A stretch of DNA of 61,893 bases, taken from positions 1-61,893 of the forward strand of contig JAQBQF010000243.1 of assembly GCA_028287115.1 (NCBI GenBank), in the 5' to 3' direction. The position numbers and the translations under genes are program-made. The DNA is from Myxococcales bacterium. GTDB taxonomy: Bacteria > Myxococcota_A > Polyangia > Haliangiales > Haliangiaceae. Of the stretch, positions 34,941-44,234 are shown one piece after another. Under the pieces are notes generated by a model. That model saw only the letters and a program-made list of their open reading frames with translations. It made no database searches and was not told where the DNA came from. Each line of letters starts with the position of its first letter. Positions within the stretch are counted from its first letter, which is position 1.

Positions 34941-36668
34941 ATGGTCGATGGCGAGCTCGATTTGACTGAACCAACGCCGAAGACTTTCGACGACGAGAGC
35001 GAGGCTGCTCCCTCGGGCGCTGCCCCGACTCCGCTGGAAGGCATCGGCGATCACGTCGCATTTGGCAGCCCGACCAAGCTGCCGCCGCCGATCCCGCAGC
35101 GAGTGCGCGCGAGCGGCACCATGCCTCCGCCGATCCCACAGACCTCGCCCATCGCGGTCCCGATGACGACCGGTCCGCTCGACTGGACACCGCCGCCCAC
35201 CGACGACACGTCGCAGGCGGAGAAGCTCGGCGACGCAGGCTTTGACGTCGAGCTGTCGAGCGAGCAGCCCAAGTTCACGAACGAGTCGATCGCGGTCGAC
35301 CTCCCGAAGATCGATCCGCGGTCGCTACCTCCGCTCCCGCAACCGATGACCTCGTTCGCGCGCGGCACGAGCCTCGTCCCGCTACGGACGCTGCCACCGC
35401 GCAGCCCGACGTCGGACTCGGGATTGTATTCGATGAGGACGCTCCCGCCGCCCAACCGCCCGAGCACCGAATCCGGTCTGCTGGCGCTGACGAAGTACCA
35501 ACCGCACCCGGTCGTTGTCGAACCGCCGCCGGCGATGCCGGTCTCACGCACGGCGCCGCTGCGCGCCGACCGGACGTTCGCGATCAGGCGGATAGCGCCT
35601 CGCTCGTCCTCGACGATGTGGATGATCGCCGGCGTTGTCTGCGCAGGCATGCTCGTCGGCTCGCTCGTGTTCCTCGTTCGCGGCTCTCGATCCGCCGCGG
35701 CAAGCAACACGGAGACGCCCGCGGCGGTCTTTCCGACGCAGGCTCCTGTCGCGGCCGTGCCCGTTACCTCGAAGGCGCCGGTGACTGCGGTCTCCTCCGC
35801 ACCTGCATCCGCTACGTCCAAGGCACCGGTGATTGCCGTTGCGGCCGTCAAGCCCGCCGCGCCGGCTCCGATCGCGCAACCGGTGTCGAGCATCGAGACG
35901 CCGAAGGCGCTCGTGCGCGTGCCGATCATGTCGAACCCGACCGGCGCGACCGTGACGCTGATCGATGACGGCAATGCGCGCGTCATCGGCATCACGCCGC
36001 TCGATCTCCAAGTCGACGTGACCCACAACTACGACATCGTGCTGGTCCTCAAGGGCCACCCGACGACGGTCCGTCACTTCGATCCACGCTCGGAGCACGA
36101 GCTCGCGATCAATCTCGCCAGCGGATCGACGTCCGCGGCACCGCAGGTCGCGCAGTCCGCCGCGGCAGCGCCCGCGACGCGGTCTGCGCCGACTCCGACG
36201 ACGATCACGGCGGTACACACGACCGCGACGCCCGCGCCGGCGCACACGACCACCGCACCGGCGCCAGTACACGTCGCAACGACGACGCCGGCGCACACGA
36301 CAGCCGCGCCGACGCACTCGATCGCCGCGCCGACGCCGGCGCACACGTCGCCAGCCCCGGCCTCGACGACGCGCGCCGCGACGCCAACGCCGCCCGCCAC
36401 GCACAAGGTTGCCGCCGCTCCGGTCACCACGCCTGCGAACAAGGCCGGCAACGGCGTGTTGATGATCTCGAGCAAGCCGCCGTGTCAGATCTCGATCGAC
36501 GGCAAGCTGACGAAGCTCGTCACGCCGCAGACGGGCCTCTCGATGGCGCCGGGCACGTACCGGATCGCGCTGATCAACCCGCAGAGCCACATCAACACCT
36601 TGTTCGAGGTGCGGATCGCCGCCGGCCAGTCGACCAAGCTGATTCGCGACTTCACGAAGAAGAAGTAA
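34941..36668 (+). CDS. membrane-anchored protein with PEGA domains and Thr/Ala/Pro-rich linker
   Basis: ATG at 34941 follows GGGAGG at a good distance; the frame upstream is not used. The 575-residue chain has a disordered Pro-rich N-terminal region of about 215 residues with short repeats (LPPPIPQ and MPPPIPQ), then one membrane helix (MWMIAGVVCAGMLVGSLVFLV). A Thr/Ala/Pro linker, a PEGA domain (VRVPIMSNPTGATVTLID to GHPTTV), a long histidine/threonine linker (APAHTTTAPAP-type repeats) and a second PEGA-like domain (GVLMISSKPPCQISIDGK) follow. The layout is that of a kinase-family output half without the kinase. It may span the membrane and bind the cell wall. Confidence 0.8.
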   Translation: MVDGELDLTEPTPKTFDDESEAAPSGAAPTPLEGIGDHVAFGSPTKLPPPIPQRVRASGTMPPPIPQTSPIAVPMTTGPLDWTPPPTDDTSQAEKLGDAGFDVELSSEQPKFTNESIAVDLPKIDPRSLPPLPQPMTSFARGTSLVPLRTLPPRSPTSDSGLYSMRTLPPPNRPSTESGLLALTKYQPHPVVVEPPPAMPVSRTAPLRADRTFAIRRIAPRSSSTMWMIAGVVCAGMLVGSLVFLVRGSRSAAASNTETPAAVFPTQAPVAAVPVTSKAPVTAVSSAPASATSKAPVIAVAAVKPAAPAPIAQPVSSIETPKALVRVPIMSNPTGATVTLIDDGNARVIGITPLDLQVDVTHNYDIVLVLKGHPTTVRHFDPRSEHELAINLASGSTSAAPQVAQSAAAAPATRSAPTPTTITAVHTTATPAPAHTTTAPAPVHVATTTPAHTTAAPTHSIAAPTPAHTSPAPASTTRAATPTPPATHKVAAAPVTTPANKAGNGVLMISSKPPCQISIDGKLTKLVTPQTGLSMAPGTYRIALINPQSHINTLFEVRIAAGQSTKLIRDFTKKK

Positions 36669-36859
36669 TCCGCGATTCGAGCTCCGAGAAGCCGCCCGGA
36701 GCCCCGGCGAGCTCGAAGCCGCGCCGCAGGTCCGAGTTCTTCGCGAGGACGAGATCCGCATAGGCGCGTCATCGTCGCAGGCGATCTCGAAGCCGCTGCG
36801 ATCGGCAAACGGTGCGCTTGCTCCGGAAGCGGTCCCGGCAGACCCTAGCGGTGTTGTCG

Positions 36860-38770
36860 ATGACCCGCGGCGCACCGGTGAGCTCGGCCGAAGGCCATGC
36901 ACCTTCCGGCCGCCTCTCGACGCTGACGCTCGCCGCGCTCGGCATCGTGTTCGGCGATATCGGCACGAGCCCGCTCTATACGTTGCGCGAGTGCACGACC
37001 GGAGAGCACGGAGCTGCGCCGACGCCGGAGAATCTGCTCGGCGTGCTCTCGCTGATCTTCTGGGCGCTGATGATGGTCGTCGGTGTGAAGTACCTGTCGT
37101 TCATCATGAAGGCGCACAACCGCGGCGAGGGCGGGATCTGTGCGTTGCTCGCGCTGGTGCCGCCGAGCCGTCGCTCGAATGTGCGGTCGACTCACGTCGG
37201 GATCGTCGCGGTGCTGGTCCTCGCCGGTGCCGCGCTGCTCTATGGCGATGGCATCGTCACCCCGGCGATCTCGGTGCTCAGTGCGGTCGAAGGTCTCGAG
37301 ACCACGACCGCTTCGCTTCACGCGTGGATCGTTCCGATCACGTGCGTGATCTTGGTCGGCCTGTTCGCGATCCAGAGCCGCGGCACGGCGAGCGTCGGAC
37401 GGCTCTTCGGTCCCGTGATGCTCGTGTGGTTCGTGACGCTCGGGATTCTCGGCGTGCGATCGATCGCGCTCCATCCCGCGGTCCTGCAGGCGCTGTCGCC
37501 TCACCACGCGATCGGCTTCTTCGCGCGCAACGGCGTTGCGGGGGCCGCGGTGCTCGGCGGTGTCGTCCTCGCGGTCACCGGTGGTGAGGCGCTCTACGCC
37601 GACATGGGCCATTTCGGCGCGCGACCGATCCGGCTCGGGTGGTGGCTCGTCGCGATGCCGGCGCTCGTCCTCAATTACTTGGGGCAGGGCGCGCTGATCC
37701 TGCGGGAACCGTCCGCGCTGGCAAACCCGTTCTACGCGCTCGTCGCGCCGGGATGGCCGACCTACGCACTCGTGATCCTCGCGACGCTCGCGACGATCAT
37801 CGCCTCGCAAGCGCTGATCTCGGGCGCATTCTCGTTGACCCATCAGGCGGTGCAGCTCGGCTACTTCCCACGGGTCACGGTGCTCCACACGTCGCACGAG
37901 GCGGAAGGCCAGATCTACATCCCGCAGATCAACTGGGCGCTGATGCTCGCGTGTGTCGCGCTCGTCCTGGGATTTCAGAAATCGAGCCACCTGGCGGCGG
38001 CGTACGGCATCGCGGTGACCGGCACGATGGGGATCACGTCGATCGTGTATTACGTCGTCGCGCGCGAGACCTGGGGCTGGTCGCGGGCGAAGGCGCTCCC
38101 GCTACTCGTGCTGTTTCTGTCGTTCGATCTGCCGTTCTTCGGCGCGAACCTGATCAAGGTCGAGGACGGCGGCTACGTGCCGCTGCTCGTCGGCGCCGCG
38201 ATGTTCTTCGTGATGATCACGTGGAAACAGGGCCGCGCATTACTCCATCGCCGTGCGAGCGAGAACGCGCCGTCGATCGAAACCTTCGTCGCGGCCGATC
38301 ACGGGGTGCTGCGGTCGCCCGGCGTCGGCGTGTTCTTGGCTTCGAGTGTCGATCACGTTCCGCCGAGCCTCGCGTTTCAAGCGAGTCACATGCACGTGTT
38401 GCCGGAGCACGTCGTGTTGTTCACCCTCGTGCTCGAGCGCCAACCGAACGTGCCGCGTGCGTCGCGTGTCGAGGCCTCCGATCTCGGCCGCGGGTTCTAT
38501 CGCGTGATCGGACATATCGGGTTCATGGATCGATCGATCATCCCGCTGATGGTCGAGACCGGGCTCGCGCATCTCGGGATCAATATACCGCCGAGCGAGC
38601 TGACCTACTACGCGGGTCGCGAGACGCTCCTCGCGACCAAGGCCGGCGACATGGGCGCGATTCGGGAGACCGTGTTTGCGTTTCTGCTTCGCAACGCCGA
38701 GCCGGCGACCAGCCACTTCCACATCCCGCCGGGGCAGGTCATCGAGATGGGCATGCAATACGATCTGTAA
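36860..38770 (+). CDS. kup: Kup-family potassium uptake permease
   Basis: The 636-residue protein has about twelve helices and a C-terminal cytoplasmic domain, as in Kup/Trk-type H+/K+ symporters. Family motifs are ALGIVFGDIGTSPLYTLRE near the N-terminus, LLYGDGIVTPAISVLSAVEG, GGEALYADMGHFG, and the C-terminal FYRVIGHIGFMD and SHFHIPPGQVIEMG. It imports potassium at low external supply. ATG at 36860 is chosen since the motif starts soon after; upstream codons lack support. The 190 bp upstream hold no strong promoter that I can see. Confidence 0.95.
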   Translation: MTRGAPVSSAEGHAPSGRLSTLTLAALGIVFGDIGTSPLYTLRECTTGEHGAAPTPENLLGVLSLIFWALMMVVGVKYLSFIMKAHNRGEGGICALLALVPPSRRSNVRSTHVGIVAVLVLAGAALLYGDGIVTPAISVLSAVEGLETTTASLHAWIVPITCVILVGLFAIQSRGTASVGRLFGPVMLVWFVTLGILGVRSIALHPAVLQALSPHHAIGFFARNGVAGAAVLGGVVLAVTGGEALYADMGHFGARPIRLGWWLVAMPALVLNYLGQGALILREPSALANPFYALVAPGWPTYALVILATLATIIASQALISGAFSLTHQAVQLGYFPRVTVLHTSHEAEGQIYIPQINWALMLACVALVLGFQKSSHLAAAYGIAVTGTMGITSIVYYVVARETWGWSRAKALPLLVLFLSFDLPFFGANLIKVEDGGYVPLLVGAAMFFVMITWKQGRALLHRRASENAPSIETFVAADHGVLRSPGVGVFLASSVDHVPPSLAFQASHMHVLPEHVVLFTLVLERQPNVPRASRVEASDLGRGFYRVIGHIGFMDRSIIPLMVETGLAHLGINIPPSELTYYAGRETLLATKAGDMGAIRETVFAFLLRNAEPATSHFHIPPGQVIEMGMQYDL

Positions 38771-38882
38771 CTGGGAGCCGGGGGTGTCGACCGGAGCCCC
38801 CATCCAACGGGTGAACCCCATGCCTAGATCGCTGAATTCATTAGCGTCGTGTTTGGTGCGCCCGTTGCAACTCCCCTGTCAC

Positions 38883-39425
38883 ATGCGAATCCTGGGGATC
38901 CTGGCAGCCGTGTTCGTAGCGGGGTGCATGGGCGACGTCCCGACCGGCGGTAACGCCGCGCCCGACGCCGCGCCCATCGCGATCGACGCCCCACCGCCGC
39001 CACCACCCATCGATGCGCCCGATCCAGCGGCGCTGATCAAGGAGTGGTCGGGCTGCATGACGCTCGCGAACTTCAAGACGGCGAAGATGGCCGTGACCTG
39101 GGGCAGCCTCAGCACCACCAACGGTCAGCAATGCGCCAACTGTCATAGCACCGGCGGCCAAGGCTTCATCGCGAGCCTCAACGAGACCGTGTACTTCCAG
39201 ATGGTCACGCAGCAGTCGGCGTACATGCTCAAGTACTTCACGGTCGATAGCGGCAAGGTGATCGTCAACACGCAGTCGCTGAAGAACGCGGCCATCACCC
39301 TGACCGACCATCCGCGCTTCGACCCGACGAACAACCCCGGGATGCCGGCCCTCCAAAAGTTTTACGACCTGACCGTCGCCGTCAAAGCGGCCGGCCCGTG
39401 CCCCGCGCCCGTCCTCGTCAACTAA
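38883..39425 (+). CDS. monoheme-type cytochrome-like lipoprotein, 180 aa
   Basis: ATG at 38883 opens a lipoprotein signal with lipobox FVAGC. A Pro-rich linker of about 30 residues follows. A single CxxCH (CANCHSTGG) about residue 82 suggests one covalent heme. A later WGSLSTTNGQQ/FIASL pattern fits a small cytochrome-like or heme-binding domain, but a distal Met or His is not obvious. The stop overlaps the convergent TolB-like gene by four bases. Exported and probably outer-membrane anchored. Confidence 0.7.
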   Translation: MRILGILAAVFVAGCMGDVPTGGNAAPDAAPIAIDAPPPPPPIDAPDPAALIKEWSGCMTLANFKTAKMAVTWGSLSTTNGQQCANCHSTGGQGFIASLNETVYFQMVTQQSAYMLKYFTVDSGKVIVNTQSLKNAAITLTDHPRFDPTNNPGMPALQKFYDLTVAVKAAGPCPAPVLVN

Positions 39426-40333
39426 TTCACCTTTGCAGCGAACAGCTGGTCCGTTCCGGTCGGGTCGGAGAAATACAAGAGCTCGCAGCCGTCCGGCGAC
39501 AGCTCGCCATCACCTTCGTCGGCGACCGTCGTGTTGAGAGACGACAGGCTCACGGGTGTTCCGAATGGATCGGTTCGCACCGCCCGCGTCGCGTAGAACA
39601 GATCGTTGTTCGCACCGACCACGCTCGCGAATACGATCACGAGGTCGTCTGGAGAGATCGTTGGATCGCCGATCACCGAGCTGATCTCGAGCTCGGTGAG
39701 CATCGTCGCCGGGGCGAACGCCGTGTCGATCGCCGGGCGCGTCGCCCGAGCGATCTGCTGGATCGAGCCTGAGGTCGGCGCGAAATACAGCACCAGGCCG
39801 TCGTTGATCAGCTCGGGGTCGAACTGGTCGTGATTCGCGAGATCGAGCGAAGCGACGAGCGTTTGAGATGCCGTCCCGAACGGGCCTGTGGGCGTCGGCC
39901 GGGTCGCGTACCACAGGGCCAACGACCCACTGCGACGGGACGTCACGATCCCGATGGTGCCGTTCCCCGCGGTGGCGAATCGCCGCTCGTCAACGCCGGT
40001 GTTGATCGACGTTCCCGGTCCACCGAGCGACTGGGCATCTTGCCAAGGCGAGCCAAGGTCGACGCGCTTCGCGAACCAAACGTCGTTGTTGCCCGCGGTC
40101 TCCTCGACGAAGTACAGCGTCAGTCCATCCGCCGAGAGCGACGGGTTCGAGCGACCCACCGGACTCGCGAGCTCGGTGATCGGGCCGGGCGGCTGAAATG
40201 CGATCGTGCCGGCCTTCCACGCCGGCCAGCAGGTCGCGGCCGCCGTCGCATCGCCCGAATCCAGCTCGGCGAAGGCGATCCGCCCGCATCCCGCGAACAG
40301 CGCGAGGACGGCGCACGCTCGGAAACGCGGCAA
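39422..40333 (-). CDS. TolB/WD40-like beta-propeller lipoprotein
   Basis: The chosen TTG start at 40333 has a strong AGGAGG four bases before it. The 303-residue protein has a lipobox FAGC followed by GRIAFAELD. The body has repeating PD40-type blades: NPSLSADGLTLYFVEE, FDPELINDGLVLYFAPT, DPTISPDDLVIVFAS and GDGELSPDGCELLYFSDP. Such propellers usually bind proteins or glycans on the surface. The GCGR-x-x-F-x-E-L start after the lipobox is shared with the protein encoded at 25993-26733. No enzyme residues are evident. Confidence 0.82.
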   Translation of the reverse strand: MPRFRACAVLALFAGCGRIAFAELDSGDATAAATCWPAWKAGTIAFQPPGPITELASPVGRSNPSLSADGLTLYFVEETAGNNDVWFAKRVDLGSPWQDAQSLGGPGTSINTGVDERRFATAGNGTIGIVTSRRSGSLALWYATRPTPTGPFGTASQTLVASLDLANHDQFDPELINDGLVLYFAPTSGSIQQIARATRPAIDTAFAPATMLTELEISSVIGDPTISPDDLVIVFASVVGANNDLFYATRAVRTDPFGTPVSLSSLNTTVADEGDGELSPDGCELLYFSDPTGTDQLFAAKVN

Positions 40334-40510
40334 GGACCCTCCTGAGGCGACTCCCGATCCGGCCAAGCTCCTTGATTGTCTCACGTCGCGAAACCGAGGC
40401 TCGCCATTCCCCGGGCGTTTGTCGCAACACGAAAAACCGGGTTGAACGTGCCTCTCGCCCTGTGCTACCGCAACCGTTTCCCGACCCTTGCACAGCCCCC
40501 CGGAGGCGAC

Positions 40511-41620
40511 GTGACCGACCTATCTATCACCGTCAATGGCATGAAGTTCGAGAACCCGTTCGTACTCGGCTCCGGCCCACCCGGAACGAATGGCAAGGTG
40601 ATCGCGCGCTCGTACGATCTCGGCTGGGGCGGCATGGTCGCCAAGACGTTCTCGCTCGACGCGAGCAAGGTCATCAACACCGCGCCGCGCTACGCGAAGC
40701 TTCGCGGCCGCTCGAGCGAAGAAGTGATCGGCTTTCAGAACATCGAGCTGATCAGCGACCGCCCGTACGCGGACTGGCTCGACGATCTCAAGCAGCTGAA
40801 GAAGCAGTACCCGAACAAGATCCTGATCGCGTCGATCATGGAGGAGTACCGCAAGGAGACGTGGCAGCAGATCACGCGCGAGGTCCAGGAGACCGGCGTC
40901 GACGGCTTCGAGCTGAACCTGTCGTGCCCGCACGGCTTGCCCGAGCGGAAGATGGGCATGGCGATGGGTGAGAACCCCGACATCGTCGAAGAGGTCGTCG
41001 GCTGGGTGAAGCAAGTCTCGCGGATTCCGGTGTGGGCGAAGATGACGCCGAACGTCGGTAACCCGACGGTGCCGGCCGCGGCTGCCCTGCGCGCTGGCGC
41101 CGATGGCATCGCGATGATCAACACGATTCTCTCGGTGTGCGGGATCGATATGAAGACGCTGCGTCCGATGCCGACGGTCGAGGGGCATAGCGTGCCCGGC
41201 GGTTACTCGGGCCAAGCGGTTCGTCCGATCGCGCTGCGCCAGGTGATGGAAGTCGCGCGTGCGAACCCGGGCGTCCAGATCAGCGGCATCGGTGGCATCG
41301 AGACCGGCTTCGACGCCGCGCAGTTCTTCTTGCTCGGCGCTTCGACCGTGCAGGTGTGCACCGGCGCGATGCTCCGCGGCTACGAGATCATCACCGAGCT
41401 CAAAGAAGAGCTCTCGAAGTTCATGACGGATCACAAGTTCACCAACATCCGCGAGTTCGTCGGAAAGAGCCTGCCGTACTTCACGACCCACCACGACCTC
41501 GTCGATCGCCAGAAGGCGAGCCGCGATGCGAAGGAAGCGGCGCGTTCGCGCACGGGCAAGGACGCGGAGACGTGGAAGGGTGACATCTCGAAGGAGACGT
41601 CGGGCCTCGTTACGAACTGA
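40511..41620 (+). CDS. preA: dihydropyrimidine dehydrogenase PreA-like FMN subunit, no C-terminal ferredoxin domain
   Basis: GTG at 40511 has GGAGG in front. The 369-residue protein is a class 2 dihydroorotate-dehydrogenase-like FMN barrel. It has NPFVLGSGPPGTNGK and the active-site loop NLSCPHGLPERKMGMAMGE with the general-acid Cys; GIGGIETGFDAAQFFLLGAS is the phosphate-binding end. It should reduce uracil or thymine to the dihydro form. E. coli PreA ends with a [4Fe-4S] ferredoxin-like region; this protein ends in KGDISKETSGLVTN without Cys motifs. PreT is not found nearby, so the electron donor is unknown. The beta-ureidopropionase gene follows 18 bases later. Confidence 0.9.
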   Translation: MTDLSITVNGMKFENPFVLGSGPPGTNGKVIARSYDLGWGGMVAKTFSLDASKVINTAPRYAKLRGRSSEEVIGFQNIELISDRPYADWLDDLKQLKKQYPNKILIASIMEEYRKETWQQITREVQETGVDGFELNLSCPHGLPERKMGMAMGENPDIVEEVVGWVKQVSRIPVWAKMTPNVGNPTVPAAAALRAGADGIAMINTILSVCGIDMKTLRPMPTVEGHSVPGGYSGQAVRPIALRQVMEVARANPGVQISGIGGIETGFDAAQFFLLGASTVQVCTGAMLRGYEIITELKEELSKFMTDHKFTNIREFVGKSLPYFTTHHDLVDRQKASRDAKEAARSRTGKDAETWKGDISKETSGLVTN

Positions 41621-41638
41621 CCCAGAGGAGAAAGTCAC

Positions 41639-42508
41639 ATGGCACGCAAAGTCATCAGCGGCTTGATTCAAGCCTCGAACCCGATCAACGACGAGTCGAA
41701 GAGCGTCGCCGAGATTCAAGCGGCGATGCTCGAGAAGCACCTGCCGATGATCCATGACGCCGGCAAGAAGGGCGTCCAGATCCTCGGCCTGCAGGAGATC
41801 GTCAACGGCCAGTACTTCTGCCCGGGCCAGGACAAGCGCTGGTACGACGCGGCCGAGCCGGTTCCGGGACCGACGGTCGAGAAGCTGCGGCCGATCGCCG
41901 CGCAGTACAAGATGGTGATGGTCGTCCCGCTCTACGAGCGCGAGATGGCCGGCGTCTACTACAACACCGCCGCCGTGATCGACGCCGACGGGACGTACCT
42001 CGGCAAGTACCGCAAGAACCACATCCCGCAGACCTCGGGGTTCTGGGAGAAGTACTTCTTTCGGCCGGGCAACCTCGGCTATCCGACGTTCCAGACGCGC
42101 TACGCGAAGATCGGCGTCTACATCTGTTACGACCGCCACTTCCCGGAGGGCGCGCGCGCACTCGGCCTCAACGGCGCCGAGATCGTCTACAACCCGTCGG
42201 CGACCGTCGCGGGCTTGTCGCAATATCTGTGGAAGCTCGAGCAGCCGGCACATGCCGCGGCGAACGGCTACTTCGTCGGCGCGATCAACCGCGTCGGCAC
42301 CGAGGCCCCGTGGAACATCGGCAAGTTCTACGGCAACTCGTACTTCGTCGATCCGCGCGGTCAGATCCTGGCCTGCGGCAGCGAAGACAAGGACGAGCTG
42401 GTCGTCAGCGAGCTGAACCTCGACCTGATCGAGGAGGTCCGCAGGACCTGGCAGTTCTATCGCGATCGGCGTCCGGACTCGTACGGGATCCTCACCGAGG
42501 ATCGCTGA
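41639..42508 (+). CDS. beta-ureidopropionase/N-carbamoyl amino acid amidohydrolase (nitrilase fold)
   Basis: An AGAGGAG site precedes the ATG. The 289-residue protein has the Glu-Lys-Cys triad E53 (LQEI), K126 (YRKNHIP) and C163 (YICYDRHFPEG). GKYRKNHIPQ, NPSATVAGLSQYLWKLE and INRVGTE closely resemble beta-alanine synthase of the reductive pyrimidine pathway. It should convert N-carbamoyl-beta-alanine to beta-alanine, CO2 and ammonia. It sits between the reductase and dihydropyrimidinase genes, which fits that role; N-carbamoylputrescine amidase is the main alternative. Confidence 0.92.
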   Translation: MARKVISGLIQASNPINDESKSVAEIQAAMLEKHLPMIHDAGKKGVQILGLQEIVNGQYFCPGQDKRWYDAAEPVPGPTVEKLRPIAAQYKMVMVVPLYEREMAGVYYNTAAVIDADGTYLGKYRKNHIPQTSGFWEKYFFRPGNLGYPTFQTRYAKIGVYICYDRHFPEGARALGLNGAEIVYNPSATVAGLSQYLWKLEQPAHAAANGYFVGAINRVGTEAPWNIGKFYGNSYFVDPRGQILACGSEDKDELVVSELNLDLIEEVRRTWQFYRDRRPDSYGILTEDR

Positions 42509-42559
42509 GCGCTCGAGATCGAGAACACAAGCGCACCGCGCGTGCGCGAAGGGACCGTC

Positions 42560-43957
42560 ATGAGGACCGTGATCAAAGGTGGAACCGTCGTCAGCGCGAG
42601 CGATTCGTTTGTCGCGGACGTCTGGCTCGAAGACGGCAAGGTCTCGGCGCTCGTGGCGCCCGGTACCCAGCTTGGCGCCGCGGATCAGACGATCGACGCG
42701 ACCGGCCAGTACGTCATTCCCGGTGGCATCGACTGCCACACGCACATGGAGATGCCGTTCGGCGGCACGACGGCCTCGGATGACTTCGAGACCGGCACGA
42801 TCGCCGCGGCGCACGGCGGCACGACGACGATCGTCGACTTCGCGATCCAGTCGAAGGGCAGCTCGATGCGCGCGGGCCTCGATGCGTGGCACGCGAAAGC
42901 CGAAGGCAAGGCCGCGATCGACTACGGCTTTCACATGATCATGACGGAAGCGACGCCGTCGACGCTCGAAGAGATGAGCGCGATGATTCGCGAGGGCGTG
43001 ACGTCGTTCAAGATGTTCATGGCCTATCCGGGCGTGTTCCTCGTCGACGATCAGCAGATCTTCCGCGCGATGCTTCGCGCCGGCGAGCTCGGAGGCCTGA
43101 TCACGATGCACGCGGAGATCGGCCTACCGATCGACGTGCTCGTGCAGCGCGCGCTCTCGCAAGGCCACACCGCGCCGGTCTATCACGCGCTGACGCGGCC
43201 CGAGATCGCCGAGGCGACCGGCACCGAGCGCGCGATCGCGCTCGCGGAGATGGCGAAGGTCCCGGTGTACATGGTGCACCTCTCGGCGCAGCGCGCGCTC
43301 GAGCGCGTGATGGAAGCGCGCGATCGAGGGCTGCCGGCGTACGCGGAGACCTGCCCGCAGTACCTGTTCTTGAACGAGGACCACCTGCGCGGCGAGCCCG
43401 GTAACGAGTGGAAGGGCGCGGGCTACGTCGCGACGCCCGCGCTCCGGCCGGCGCATCACCACGAGCATCTGTGGCGCGGCCTGCGTAACTACGATCTGCA
43501 GGTCGTCGCGACCGATCATTGTCCGTTCTGCATGAAAGACCAGAAGGAGCTCGGCAAGAACGACTTCTCGAAGATCCCGAACGGCATGCCGGGCGTCGAG
43601 ACGCGGCTGCACCTGCTGTGGGAAGGCGTCACGCAGGGCAAGATCTCGATCAACCGGTTCGTCGAGATCACGTCGACGGCGCCGGCGAAGATCTTCGGCA
43701 TGTACGGCAAGAAGGGCGTGATCGCGCCCGGTGCCGACGCCGATGTCGTCGTGTGGGATCCCAAACGCAAGAAGACGCTCGGCGTCGACACGCTGCACAT
43801 GCGCATCGACTACTCGCCGTTCGAAGGTCACACGGTGCCGGGTAGCCCCTCGCACGTGTTCTCGCGCGGCGACCTCGTGGTGCAAGACGACAAGTGGGTC
43901 GGCAAGACCAAGCGCGGCCGCGGTCAGTTCGTGCGCCGCGGGACGTTCGGGCTGTAG
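42560..43957 (+). CDS. dihydropyrimidinase/D-hydantoinase
   Basis: The 465-residue amidohydrolase starts at ATG 42560. The metal site is complete: H60 and H62 in GGIDCHTHMEMPF, the carboxylated lysine K151 in TSFKMFMAYPG, then HAEIG, MVHLSAQ and ATDHCPFCM. It belongs to the dihydropyrimidinase/hydantoinase group of zinc enzymes and should open dihydrouracil to N-carbamoyl-beta-alanine. It is third in the reductase/ureidopropionase/hydantoinase operon. Stop is followed directly by the stop of the convergent small membrane gene. Confidence 0.94.
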   Translation: MRTVIKGGTVVSASDSFVADVWLEDGKVSALVAPGTQLGAADQTIDATGQYVIPGGIDCHTHMEMPFGGTTASDDFETGTIAAAHGGTTTIVDFAIQSKGSSMRAGLDAWHAKAEGKAAIDYGFHMIMTEATPSTLEEMSAMIREGVTSFKMFMAYPGVFLVDDQQIFRAMLRAGELGGLITMHAEIGLPIDVLVQRALSQGHTAPVYHALTRPEIAEATGTERAIALAEMAKVPVYMVHLSAQRALERVMEARDRGLPAYAETCPQYLFLNEDHLRGEPGNEWKGAGYVATPALRPAHHHEHLWRGLRNYDLQVVATDHCPFCMKDQKELGKNDFSKIPNGMPGVETRLHLLWEGVTQGKISINRFVEITSTAPAKIFGMYGKKGVIAPGADADVVVWDPKRKKTLGVDTLHMRIDYSPFEGHTVPGSPSHVFSRGDLVVQDDKWVGKTKRGRGQFVRRGTFGL

Positions 43958-44188
43958 CTACTTCGCGACGTGGTAGACGAGGGCGCCGAGCGCCACGTAA
44001 CCGGCGACCAGGATCCCGAGCGGCGAGAGCGAAGCGCATGCGACCGCGACTCCCGCCGTGATGCCGAACGGAACCATCCGTCGGTCGATGCGCGCGTCTT
44101 CACGCGGTGCAGGCCATGGGCGCCGCGCGGTGGGAGACGCTCGCTCGGGCACGCGTGCCGGCACGTAGAGCGCGCGATACGGACCCAT
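43958..44188 (-). CDS. small membrane protein, 76 aa
   Basis: ATG at 44188 gives MGPYRALYVPARVPERASP as N-terminus, followed by a basic/Pro segment and two hydrophobic stretches (MVPFGITAGVAVACASLSPL and GILVAGYVALGALVYHV), a helical hairpin. The function is unknown. Its stop touches the dihydropyrimidinase stop. The 110 codons upstream of 44188 in the same frame are not convincing. Confidence 0.5.
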   Translation of the reverse strand: MGPYRALYVPARVPERASPTARRPWPAPREDARIDRRMVPFGITAGVAVACASLSPLGILVAGYVALGALVYHVAK

Positions 44189-44234
44189 ACCGATGTGATG
44201 ACACGGCAGGCGTGATGGTTCCACCCTCGCGCAG

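Noticed and set aside
36652..36840. Possible coding relic between the PEGA gene and kup, minus strand
   Set aside because: One frame reads AYADLVLAKNSDLRRGF, which looks protein-like, but it is short, frameshifted and has no family match.
40520..43111. 863-codon minus-strand open frame over the pyrimidine genes
   Set aside because: Opposite three well-identified enzymes; His/Arg/Asp-rich shadow typical of high-GC DNA.
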